DNA from: Streptomyces sp. DI166
Lineage (GTDB): Bacteria > Actinomycetota > Actinomycetes > Streptomycetales > Streptomycetaceae
Assembly (NCBI RefSeq): GCF_900091315.1
Contig: NZ_FLSP01000021.1
Span: 1-64,000, forward strand
Reading direction: 5' to 3'
Length of the DNA stretch: 64,000 nt
Below, piece after piece: positions 1-6,881 of the stretch. Positions within the stretch are counted from its first letter, which is position 1. Every line of letters begins with the position of its first letter. The translations under genes were made by a program, and so were the position numbers. The notes beneath the pieces are model-generated. The model saw nothing but the letters and a program-made list of their open reading frames with translations, did not search any database and had not been told where the DNA came from.

Positions 1-146
1 CGCACGCGCATCGCCCAACGCGCCCGGTTTTTATCATTTTGTACTACTGCTCGCATGGAGTCGGATCCTCCCAGGCGGCCCCGCCGATCCCGGGCCGACA
101 CCGCCACGGCGGGCGTCCGGTCCACCGACTGGCCCACAATGAGCCG
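1..146. other. Left-edge non-coding stretch upstream of the methyltransferase gene
   Basis: The stretch contains a short AT-rich patch (about 28-43) that may be part of a promoter for the gene starting at 147. A 31-codon reading frame from ATG 55 ends in a TGA overlapping the GTG at 147, but nothing else supports it as a gene. No recognisable end of another gene is visible. Confidence 0.3.
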
Positions 147-1313
147 GTGAACGACCTCGCTCCCCTCCTCACCCCCGAGGGCCGCGCCCTCCTCGACGCC
201 GTGCGCGGCACCGCGCCCGCCGACGAACTCGCCGTCGCCACCCGGCTGCGCCGCGACCACCCCGCCGAGCTGGTGTCGGCGGCGCTCGGACAGGCCCGGC
301 TGCGGCAGCGGGCGGTGGCGAAGTTCGGGGCGGAGGACGCCGCGCGGATGTTCTTCACGCCGAACGGGGTAGAGCAGTCGACGCGGGCGAGCGTGGCGGC
401 GTACCGGGCGGGGCGGTTGCGGGAGCTGGGGGTCTCCTCGGTGGCCGACCTGTGCTGCGGGATCGGCGGTGACGCGATCGCGCTGGCGCGGGCCGGGATC
501 CGGGTGCTGGCCGTCGACCGGGACCCGCTGACGGCCGCGGCCGCCCGTGCCAACGCCGAGGCGCTGGGGCTCACCGACCTCATCGAGGTGCGCGAGGCGG
601 ATGTGACGGAGGTCGACACCTCCGGGTACGACGCGGTCTTCGTGGACCCGGCCCGGCGCTCGTCGGGGCGCGGCCGGATCTTCGACCCGGAGGCGTACTC
701 GCCGCCCCTGTCCTGGGCGGTGGAGGCGGCGCTGAAGGCACCCCGCGCCGCCGCTCTGAAGATCGCCCCCGGCATCCCGCACGAGGCGGTCCCCGCCGAG
801 GCCGAGGCGGAGTGGATCTCCGACGGCGGGGATGTGAAGGAGGCAGTGCTCTGGTTCGGCACCGCACCCGGCACGGTCCGCGCGACCCTGCTGCCCGGCC
901 CGCGCACCCTGGTCTCCCGGGGCCTGCCCAACCCCGAAGTCCGCCCCGTCGCCCGCTACTTGTACGAGCCCGACGGCGCCGTCATCCGCTCCCACCTGGT
1001 CGCCGAGGTCGCCGAGGAACTCGACGGCGGCCTGATCGACCCGACCATCGCCTACGTCACCGCCGACACCCTGCGCCCCACTCCCTACGCCACGGTCTAC
1101 GAGATCACCGACCGGCTCCCCTTCAACGTGAAGAGGCTGAAGGCCCTCCTCCGGGAACGCGAGGTGGGCACCCTCACGGTCAAGAAGCGCGGCTCGGCGG
1201 TGGAACCGGAGGAACTGCGCAGGAAGGTCAAGCCGCAGGGGCCGAACGCGGCGACAGTCTTCCTGACCAGGGTGGCGGGGGCCCCGACGATGCTGCTCGG
1301 CCACCCGGCCTGA
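147..1313 (+). CDS. Class I SAM-dependent methyltransferase, THUMP-like
   Basis: The 388-residue product is a Rossmann-fold methyltransferase. The glycine-rich SAM loop reads VADLCCGIGGDAIAL at about residues 101-115, followed by an acidic residue in AVDRDPLT. A later FVDPARR motif resembles the catalytic or substrate loop of these enzymes. The C-terminal part (PFNVKRLKALLRE, LTVKKRG) matches the THUMP-like C-terminal domain found on actinobacterial members. The frame stays open upstream to 39, but homology-like sequence only begins at GTG 147, and 388 residues fits the family. The substrate, probably RNA, is not shown by the sequence. The next gene converges on it 22 bases away. Confidence 0.8.
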   Translation: MNDLAPLLTPEGRALLDAVRGTAPADELAVATRLRRDHPAELVSAALGQARLRQRAVAKFGAEDAARMFFTPNGVEQSTRASVAAYRAGRLRELGVSSVADLCCGIGGDAIALARAGIRVLAVDRDPLTAAAARANAEALGLTDLIEVREADVTEVDTSGYDAVFVDPARRSSGRGRIFDPEAYSPPLSWAVEAALKAPRAAALKIAPGIPHEAVPAEAEAEWISDGGDVKEAVLWFGTAPGTVRATLLPGPRTLVSRGLPNPEVRPVARYLYEPDGAVIRSHLVAEVAEELDGGLIDPTIAYVTADTLRPTPYATVYEITDRLPFNVKRLKALLREREVGTLTVKKRGSAVEPEELRRKVKPQGPNAATVFLTRVAGAPTMLLGHPA

Positions 1314-1335
1314 GCACGCCGGGCACCGCCGCGCC

Positions 1336-2595
1336 TCAGGTCTCCCGCGCCCTGCGCAGCAGCATCTCGCGCTCCCGTGCGTTCCGGGTCAGCGCCGCCG
1401 CCCGTACGAGCTCCGACCGGGCCTCCTCCGTGCGGCCCAGGCGTCGCAGGAGGTCGGCCCGGACACTGGGGAGCAAGTGGTAGTCGCGGAGGGCGGGGTC
1501 GTCGCCGAGGGCGTCGACCATGGCCAGGGCGGGCACCGGGCCCTCGGTCATCGACACCGCCACCGCCCGGTTGAGTTCGACCACCGGGGAGGGGGCCCGG
1601 GCCGCCAGCAACGCGTACAGGGTCGCGATGCTCTGCCAGTCCGTCTCCTCGTAACGGTACGCGTGGGCGTGGCAGGCGGCGATGGCCGCCTGGAGGGTGT
1701 AGCGGCCGGGCGGGGCGCCCGCGGTGGTGGCCTCGGCGCGGGAGAGGGCCTTGATGCCGCGGGCGATCAGCATGCGGTTCCAGCGGCGGCGGTCCTGGTC
1801 CTTCAACAGGACCGGCTCGCCGTCGGGGCCGGTGCGGGCGGCGGCGCGGGACGCCTGGAACTCCAGGAGCGAGGTCAGGCCGTGGACCTCCGGCTCCTTC
1901 GGCATTAGCGCGGACAGGACGCGGGCCAGGCGCAGGGCGTCCTCGCAGAGGGACGGCCGCAGCCAGTCGTCGCCGGCCGTGGCGGCGTACCCCTCGTTGA
2001 AGATCAGGTAGATGACGTCCAGGACGGAGCCGAGGCGGGCCTCGCGGTCGGGGCCGTAGGGGACCTCGAAGGCGACGTTGCGGCGGGCGAGGGTGCGTTT
2101 GGCGCGGACGATGCGCTGGGCGACCGTCGGTTCGGGGACCAGGAAGGCGCGGGCGATCTCGGTGGTGGTCAGGCCACCGAGCAGGCGCAGGGTGAGGGCG
2201 GTACGGGCCTCGGTGGACAGCACCGGGTGGCAGGCGGTGAAGACCAGGCGGAGCAGGTCGTCGTCGATGTCACCGGGCCCGGAGGGCTCCTCCGGCGGCA
2301 CCGCCTCGGACAGGTCGCGGCCGAGTTCGGCGAGCTTGCGGGCGTAGTTCTCGCGGCGCCGGATCAGGTCGACGGCCCGGTGCCGTGCGGTGGTCATCAG
2401 CCAGGCACCGGGGTTGTCCGGCACCCCGTCCCTCGGCCACTGCTCCAGCGCCGCGACCAGGGCGTCCTGCGCCAGCTCCTCGGCGAGTCCGACGTCCCGC
2501 ACGATCCGGGCGACGGCGGCGACGATCCTCGGCGACTCGATCCGGAAGACGGTCTCGACGGCGCCCCGCGGGTCGGGGGTGGGCTGTGCTGTCAC
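1336..2595 (-). CDS. ECF42-type RNA polymerase sigma factor with C-terminal extension
   Basis: The 419-residue protein begins with sigma region 2 (residues about 10-80, ending near DLIRRRENY) and sigma region 4 (about 110-165, helix-turn-helix around LTTTEIARAFLVPEPTVAQRI). A long helical C-terminal domain of about 230 residues follows (LLLLKDQDRRRWNRMLI-like core, then TPR-like repeats). That layout is typical of ECF42 factors, which are paired with DGPF/YCII proteins rather than an anti-sigma factor. The DGPF gene lies 44 bases upstream on the same strand, so the two are probably co-transcribed. I chose GTG 2595 because the sigma domain begins right after it; the longer frame upstream reads through the neighbouring gene. 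The C-terminal domain is thought to be needed for activity in this group. Confidence 0.85.
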   Translation of the reverse strand: MTAQPTPDPRGAVETVFRIESPRIVAAVARIVRDVGLAEELAQDALVAALEQWPRDGVPDNPGAWLMTTARHRAVDLIRRRENYARKLAELGRDLSEAVPPEEPSGPGDIDDDLLRLVFTACHPVLSTEARTALTLRLLGGLTTTEIARAFLVPEPTVAQRIVRAKRTLARRNVAFEVPYGPDREARLGSVLDVIYLIFNEGYAATAGDDWLRPSLCEDALRLARVLSALMPKEPEVHGLTSLLEFQASRAAARTGPDGEPVLLKDQDRRRWNRMLIARGIKALSRAEATTAGAPPGRYTLQAAIAACHAHAYRYEETDWQSIATLYALLAARAPSPVVELNRAVAVSMTEGPVPALAMVDALGDDPALRDYHLLPSVRADLLRRLGRTEEARSELVRAAALTRNAREREMLLRRARET

Positions 2596-2639
2596 AGCCC
2601 ACCATGCAACACCCCTCGGCCCCGGTCGGCCAAGGACGC

Positions 2640-2996
2640 TCAGCCCTCGGCGATCTCCCGCACCTCGCAGGTGACCGTCCAGTGCGGCTCGTGGACCTTC
2701 AGGAACCGCCTGGTCCACTCGATCGCCTCGGCCCGGTCCTTGCACTGCATGATCGCGTAACCGCCGATGACCTCCTTGGCCTCGGTGAACGGGCCGTCCG
2801 TGACCGTGGTGTCACCGCCCTCGTAGTGGACCTGGACGCCCTGGGCGCTGGGGGTGAGACCGGCGGTGTCGAGCAGCACCCCGGCCTTCGTCATCTCCTC
2901 GATCAGCTCCCCCATCCGCCGCATCAGCTCCTCGCTGGGGCCCTCGGCGGGGGCGGTCCGCTCGTCGATCTTCACCAGGGACAGATAGCGGGGCAC
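2640..2996 (-). CDS. YCII/DGPF-domain protein, partner of the ECF42 sigma factor
   Basis: The 118-residue protein has the YCII-related (DGPF) ferredoxin-like fold. The family signature reads VTDGPFTEAKEVIGGY at about residues 69-84. GTG 2996 is preceded by GAGGAG at a five-base spacing, which fixes the start. Upstream triplets in the longer frame do not include a better one. DGPF proteins are the typical genomic partners and targets of ECF42 sigma factors, and the sigma gene follows directly. A candidate promoter for both lies at 3049-3076. Their biochemical function is unknown. Confidence 0.85.
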   Translation of the reverse strand: MPRYLSLVKIDERTAPAEGPSEELMRRMGELIEEMTKAGVLLDTAGLTPSAQGVQVHYEGGDTTVTDGPFTEAKEVIGGYAIMQCKDRAEAIEWTRRFLKVHEPHWTVTCEVREIAEG

Positions 2997-3048
2997 GGTG
3001 ACTCCTCGTGTGTGCGGCGGCCGGGTCCTTCCCGGCCTCTCACCCCTG

Positions 3049-3076
3049 CGTCGAACGGGGACGGCCCGGATCGACA
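3049..3076 (-). promoter_or_regulatory. Candidate ECF42-type autoregulated promoter
   Basis: On the minus strand TGTCGA (complement of 3071-3076) is followed after 16 bases by CGAC (complement of 3050-3053). I recall TGTCGA as the -35 motif of ECF42 promoters with a CGA-containing -10. It sits about 55 bases before the DGPF start codon, so it would drive the DGPF-sigma pair. Confidence 0.45.
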
Positions 3077-3110
3077 CCCCCGCGGAAAATTTCTGAGCCC
3101 CGTCCTTCGT

Positions 3111-4154
3111 TCAGCGCAGCGACTCCCACAGCTCGCCCGCCTCCGGCTCGTCGGCCACCACCCGGTTGGGGTCGGACGGCGCCGGTACGACCGGCATGGT
3201 CACGGTGGTCACCGCGTCCGCCGACAGGCCGCCCAGGCTGCGCCCGAGCCGGGTCAGCTCGGTCAGGGAGTCCAGGCCGGTGTCGGTGGTGAGGCTGCCG
3301 GTGACCGCGTCGGCGACCCGGTACAGCTTGGCCGGGTCGGTGAGCAGGTCGGTCGCCGAGACCTGCTCCAGCAGGGCCTTCACAAGCTGCTGCTGGAGCT
3401 CTATGCGGCCCAGATCGCTGCCGTCGCCTATGCCGTGCCGGGTGCGGGCGAGGGCCAGGGCCTGCTTGCCGTCGAGATGGTGGGTGCCGGCCTCCAGGGT
3501 GAGGTGGCTGTCCTCGTCGTCGATGTCCTCCTCGGTGGTGACGGTGACCCCGCCGAGCGCGTCCACCAGCTTCGCGAAGCCCGCGAAGTCGATCTCGATG
3601 TAGTGGTCCATGCGCACCCCGGTGACCGACTCGACCGTCTTCACCGCGCACACCGGCCCGCCCACCGAATAGGCGCTGTTGAACATGGAGTTGTAGGCAA
3701 TCGCGGTCGAACCGCCGTCCTCAAGCGGGCAGGACGGACGCGTGACCAGGGTGTCGCGCGGAATGCTCACCACCGTCGCCGTGGACCGGCCGGGGTCCAG
3801 GTGCACCACCATCGCCGTGTCGGAGCGCCCGCCCTCGCTGTCCCCTCCGCCGAGCGCCCGGTTCTCGGCGCCGCTGCGCGTGTCGGAGCCCAGCACCAGG
3901 ATGTTCAGCGCCTCGGTGGGCAGTTCCTCGGCGGACGCCGTGGGCGTCGGTGTCGCCTTCAGCGGCCGGTCGTCGCCGAGCGCGCTGTTGATGTCGACGC
4001 TCTTGATGTTGTCGTTGAGCTGCCAGTACGCCCAGCCGGCCGCCCCCACGGCCAGGACCAGCGCACCCGCGAGGGTGAGGCCGGCGATCCTGAGCGCTCT
4101 GGATCGCCGGCCCGCTCGCCTGCCCTCGTCCCCGTTCGTCAAGTCTGCGGTCAC
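3111..4154 (-). CDS. LytR-CpsA-Psr (LCP) family cell-wall glycopolymer ligase
   Basis: The 347-residue protein has a short cytoplasmic N-terminus, one membrane helix (about 23-45) and an extracellular LCP domain (about 82-280). Family motifs are present: GSDTRSG (89-95), RSDTAMVV (110-117), SIPRDT (130-135) and a late arginine in DLGRIELQQ (R250). These arginines and aspartates bind the polyprenyl pyrophosphate. LCP enzymes transfer teichoic acid, arabinogalactan or other glycopolymers from lipid carriers to peptidoglycan; the glycopolymer used here is not evident. It starts at GTG 4154. A Thr/Pro/Ala linker (65-78) separates the helix from the domain. Confidence 0.9.
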   Translation of the reverse strand: MTADLTNGDEGRRAGRRSRALRIAGLTLAGALVLAVGAAGWAYWQLNDNIKSVDINSALGDDRPLKATPTPTASAEELPTEALNILVLGSDTRSGAENRALGGGDSEGGRSDTAMVVHLDPGRSTATVVSIPRDTLVTRPSCPLEDGGSTAIAYNSMFNSAYSVGGPVCAVKTVESVTGVRMDHYIEIDFAGFAKLVDALGGVTVTTEEDIDDEDSHLTLEAGTHHLDGKQALALARTRHGIGDGSDLGRIELQQQLVKALLEQVSATDLLTDPAKLYRVADAVTGSLTTDTGLDSLTELTRLGRSLGGLSADAVTTVTMPVVPAPSDPNRVVADEPEAGELWESLR

Positions 4155-4227
4155 CCGGAGAACGTAAGTCCGAATTGTTAGGACGAGGTCAGCGCGTGGA
4201 TATTTTCTTGAGAAATTCTCAGATTTC

Positions 4228-5604
4228 TCAGCCCAGGGTCACCACGGGCACCGGATTGCTGCCGCTCCACGTCCCGTTGAACCCGAACGTCACCGAACCC
4301 CCGTCCGGCACAGTCCCGTTGTAGGAGGCGTTGGAGCAAGTCACCGTCGCGCCGGACTGGTTGCAGGTCGCGTTCCAGGCCTGGGTGATCTGCTGGCCGG
4401 CCCCGTAGCTCCAGCCGACCTTCCACGACGACAGCGCGGCCCCGTCGCAGGCGATCCTCACCTGCCCGGTGAACCCGGTGTTCCACTGGTTCACGACGCT
4501 GTACGTCGCCGTGCAGGCGTCCGTCGGCGGAGTGGTCGTACCGCCGAGGGCCTCCGCGATGGCGTGGTACGCCGGTTTCGGCGCGTAGTTCTCGTCGTAC
4601 GGCGTCGCCGCGCCCTGCCCGGGGAAGGTATCCGGGATCCAGGAGTCGGAGTCGGTGAAGCCCCACACCGTGACGCCCGCGCAACGGTCCACGGCCACAC
4701 AGGCGTTGACGACCTGCCGGTACTCGGCGGCCTGCTGGGCGAGTTCGGCGCTGTCGGCGGGGAGGTCGATCCGGATGTCCAGCTCGGTGATGGCCACGTC
4801 CACGCCGAGGTCGGCGAAGCGCTGGATGTTCTGCTGGAGCGTGGACGGCACCTGGCCCAGGATGAGGTGGGCCTGGAGACCGACGCCGTCGATCGGGACG
4901 CCGCGCGCCTTGAGATCCCTGACCAGGTTGTACAGGGCGGTGGACTTCGCGTTGACACCCTCGACGTTGTAGTCGTTGATGTAGAGCTTGGCGCTCGGGT
5001 CGGCGGCGCGGGCGGCGGTCAGCGCCTCGGCGATGTAGTCGGCGCCGAGGCCGTTGTACCAGAGGGTCTGGCGGTAGGTGCCGTCCTCGTTGAACGGCTC
5101 GTTCACCACGTCCCAGGTGGCCAGGCGGCCCCGGTAGCGGCCGACCTCGGTGGCGATGTGGTCGGTCATCAGCCGCCGCAGTTCGGCGGCGGTCCAGGTG
5201 CCGTTGGTCAGCCAGTCGGGGTTCTGGCTGTGCCAGACCAGGGTGTGGCCGCGTACCTGCTGGCCGTTCGCCTCGGCGAAGTCGACGATCCGGTCGGCCT
5301 CGGCCCAGTCGAAACTGCCGCGGGCGGGCTCGACGGAGGCCCACTTCATGGCGTTGCCGGGGGTCAGCGCGTTGAACTCACGGGCGGCGATCTCCCCGTA
5401 GGTGCCGGTGAGTTTGGAGCCGGTGACCGCGGTGCCGATCACCTTTCCCTTGGCGTCGGCGAGGTCGCGCAGGGGTTCGTCGGCGGCGTGCGCGGCGGGT
5501 GCCGATAACAGCAGCCCGCCGAGCAGCGCGAAGCCGGTGAGAGCGCCGGTGAGGACACGGGTGACGCGGGAAGCCGGGGTGGAGCCCGTTCTCAGAGATC
5601 TCAT
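4228..5604 (-). CDS. Secreted endo-1,4-beta-xylanase, GH10 with C-terminal CBM2
   Basis: The 458-residue secreted enzyme has a signal peptide (about 1-40, cleavage after AHA), a GH10 catalytic domain (about 43-352) and, after a TTTPPTDA linker, a family 2 carbohydrate-binding module (about 363-458). The acid/base glutamate is E169 in WDVVNEP and the nucleophile is E274 in ITELDIR. It cuts the xylan backbone outside the cell and the module anchors it to cellulose or xylan. ATG 5604 is preceded by GGAGG at nine bases, and a LacI-type palindrome overlaps that ribosome site. The LacI gene lies immediately upstream and a GH3 xylosidase just beyond it, giving a small xylan-use module. Confidence 0.93.
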   Translation of the reverse strand: MRSLRTGSTPASRVTRVLTGALTGFALLGGLLLSAPAAHAADEPLRDLADAKGKVIGTAVTGSKLTGTYGEIAAREFNALTPGNAMKWASVEPARGSFDWAEADRIVDFAEANGQQVRGHTLVWHSQNPDWLTNGTWTAAELRRLMTDHIATEVGRYRGRLATWDVVNEPFNEDGTYRQTLWYNGLGADYIAEALTAARAADPSAKLYINDYNVEGVNAKSTALYNLVRDLKARGVPIDGVGLQAHLILGQVPSTLQQNIQRFADLGVDVAITELDIRIDLPADSAELAQQAAEYRQVVNACVAVDRCAGVTVWGFTDSDSWIPDTFPGQGAATPYDENYAPKPAYHAIAEALGGTTTPPTDACTATYSVVNQWNTGFTGQVRIACDGAALSSWKVGWSYGAGQQITQAWNATCNQSGATVTCSNASYNGTVPDGGSVTFGFNGTWSGSNPVPVVTLG

Positions 5605-5615
5605 TGCGGGTGCCT

Positions 5616-5628
5616 CCGAAAGTTTCGG
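5616..5628 (-). promoter_or_regulatory. LacI-type operator in front of the xylanase gene
   Basis: CCGAAAGTTTCGG is a 13-base palindrome that is perfect except for the central base. It lies 12-24 bases upstream of the xylanase start and touches its GGAGG ribosome site. Palindromes of the form CGAA-N-TTCG are known near Streptomyces xylan genes. The adjacent LacI protein is the likely ligand, by inference. Confidence 0.6.
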
Positions 5629-5694
5629 TCGTGCAACCGACAGGCTTCGGGAAGTGTGGGGGTCACACAGAGCACCCGTCAATACACGGATCTC

Positions 5695-6759
5695 TCACTT
5701 CACGGGCGGCACCGCCGTACTGCTGCGCACCACCAGGCTCGTGGCCAGCTCCACCCGGGTGGCCGCCGGATCCCCGTCCGCCTTGGCCAGGTCCAGCACC
5801 AGCCGGGCCGCCGCCTCGGCCATCTCGGTCAGCGGCTGCCGTACGGTCGTCAGCGGCGGCCCCACCCAGCGGGCGACCGGCAGGTCGTCGAAACCGACCA
5901 CGCTGAGGTCCTCCGGGATGCGCAGGCCCAGTTCGCGCGCCGCCTCGTACAGGCCGAGCGCCTGGAGGTCGTTGCCGGCGAAGACGGCCGTCGGCCGGTC
6001 CGGGCCGCGCAGCAGCCTCAGGCCCTCCTTGTAGCCGGTCTCGTGGTGGAAGTCGCCGGGCCGGATCAGCGCGGGGTCCACGGGCAGTTCCGCCGTCTCC
6101 AGGGCCGCCCGGTAGCCGTCGATCCGGGCCCGGCTGCACATCATCCGGGACGGTCCGGTGATGGCGCCGATCCGGGTGTGGCCCAGCTCCACCAGGTGCC
6201 GGGTGGCGGCGAGGCCGCCCTGCCAGTTGGTGGCGCCGATGGAGGGCACGTCGGTGCCGGGGTCACCCGCCGGGTCCATCACCACGAACGGAATGGAGCG
6301 GCTGGTGAGCAGGGCGCGCTGGGACTCGTCCAGGCCCGAGAGCACCAGGATCACACCGTGCGGGCGGCGGGCGGCGACCTGGTCGGCCCAGGTCCGGCCG
6401 GGGGTGAGGCGGCCCATGCTCTCGCTGAGCACCACGCTCAGACCGGCGTCCCGGGCGACGTTCTCCACCCCCCGGATGACCTCCATCGCCCACGCGCTCT
6501 CCAGCTCGTGGAAGACCAGGTCGATCAGGGGCGAACGGCTCGCCTCGGCGCGGCGGCGGCGGTAGCCGTGGGCGCGCAGCAGTTCCTCGACACGGCTGCG
6601 GGTCGCCGGGGCGACATCGGCCCTGCCGTTGAGGACCTTCGAAACAGTCGGCGCCGAGACGCCGGCCTCGCGGGCGATCTCGGCGAGGGTCGCGGTCTGC
6701 GCGGAACGACCTTTCGCACGGGCTGTCGTCCGGGTTTCAGCGGGCTCGGAGGGTGTCAT
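5695..6759 (-). CDS. LacI-family transcriptional repressor, probably of the xylan genes
   Basis: The 354-residue regulator has an N-terminal LacI helix-turn-helix (about 23-72, core TLAEIAREAGVSAPTVSKVLNG) and a periplasmic-binding-protein-like effector domain (about 80-350, ending in TVRQPLTEMAEAA). It lies between the xylanase gene (same strand, downstream) and the divergent GH3 gene, and both flanking genes carry GAA/TTC palindromes at their starts. Xylobiose or a related xylo-oligosaccharide is the likely inducer, as for BxlR-type repressors; this is inference. ATG 6759 has no strong ribosome site. Confidence 0.85.
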   Translation of the reverse strand: MTPSEPAETRTTARAKGRSAQTATLAEIAREAGVSAPTVSKVLNGRADVAPATRSRVEELLRAHGYRRRRAEASRSPLIDLVFHELESAWAMEVIRGVENVARDAGLSVVLSESMGRLTPGRTWADQVAARRPHGVILVLSGLDESQRALLTSRSIPFVVMDPAGDPGTDVPSIGATNWQGGLAATRHLVELGHTRIGAITGPSRMMCSRARIDGYRAALETAELPVDPALIRPGDFHHETGYKEGLRLLRGPDRPTAVFAGNDLQALGLYEAARELGLRIPEDLSVVGFDDLPVARWVGPPLTTVRQPLTEMAEAAARLVLDLAKADGDPAATRVELATSLVVRSSTAVPPVK

Positions 6760-6820
6760 GGCGGCGATCGTATCCCTGCACCCCCTCTTGACGAACCCTT
6801 CTCACCGCGCCTAGGTTCCC

Positions 6821-6851
6821 GGAACATTCGAGGTGAATAGCGAAACATTCG
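6821..6851 (+). promoter_or_regulatory. Tandem candidate LacI operators before the GH3 gene
   Basis: GGAACATTCG (6821-6830) and CGAAACATTCG (6841-6851) both carry GAA/TTC half-sites like the palindrome before the xylanase. They lie 31-61 bases upstream of the GH3 start, in the divergent interval with the LacI gene, so one repressor could control all three genes. Confidence 0.45.
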
Positions 6852-6881
6852 TGAGAGGCCATCCGCCCCGACAGGAGTTTC

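Noticed and set aside
55..150. Short 31-codon frame ending in a TGA that overlaps the methyltransferase GTG
   Set aside because: It has no clear ribosome site or coding character; the overlap alone is not evidence.
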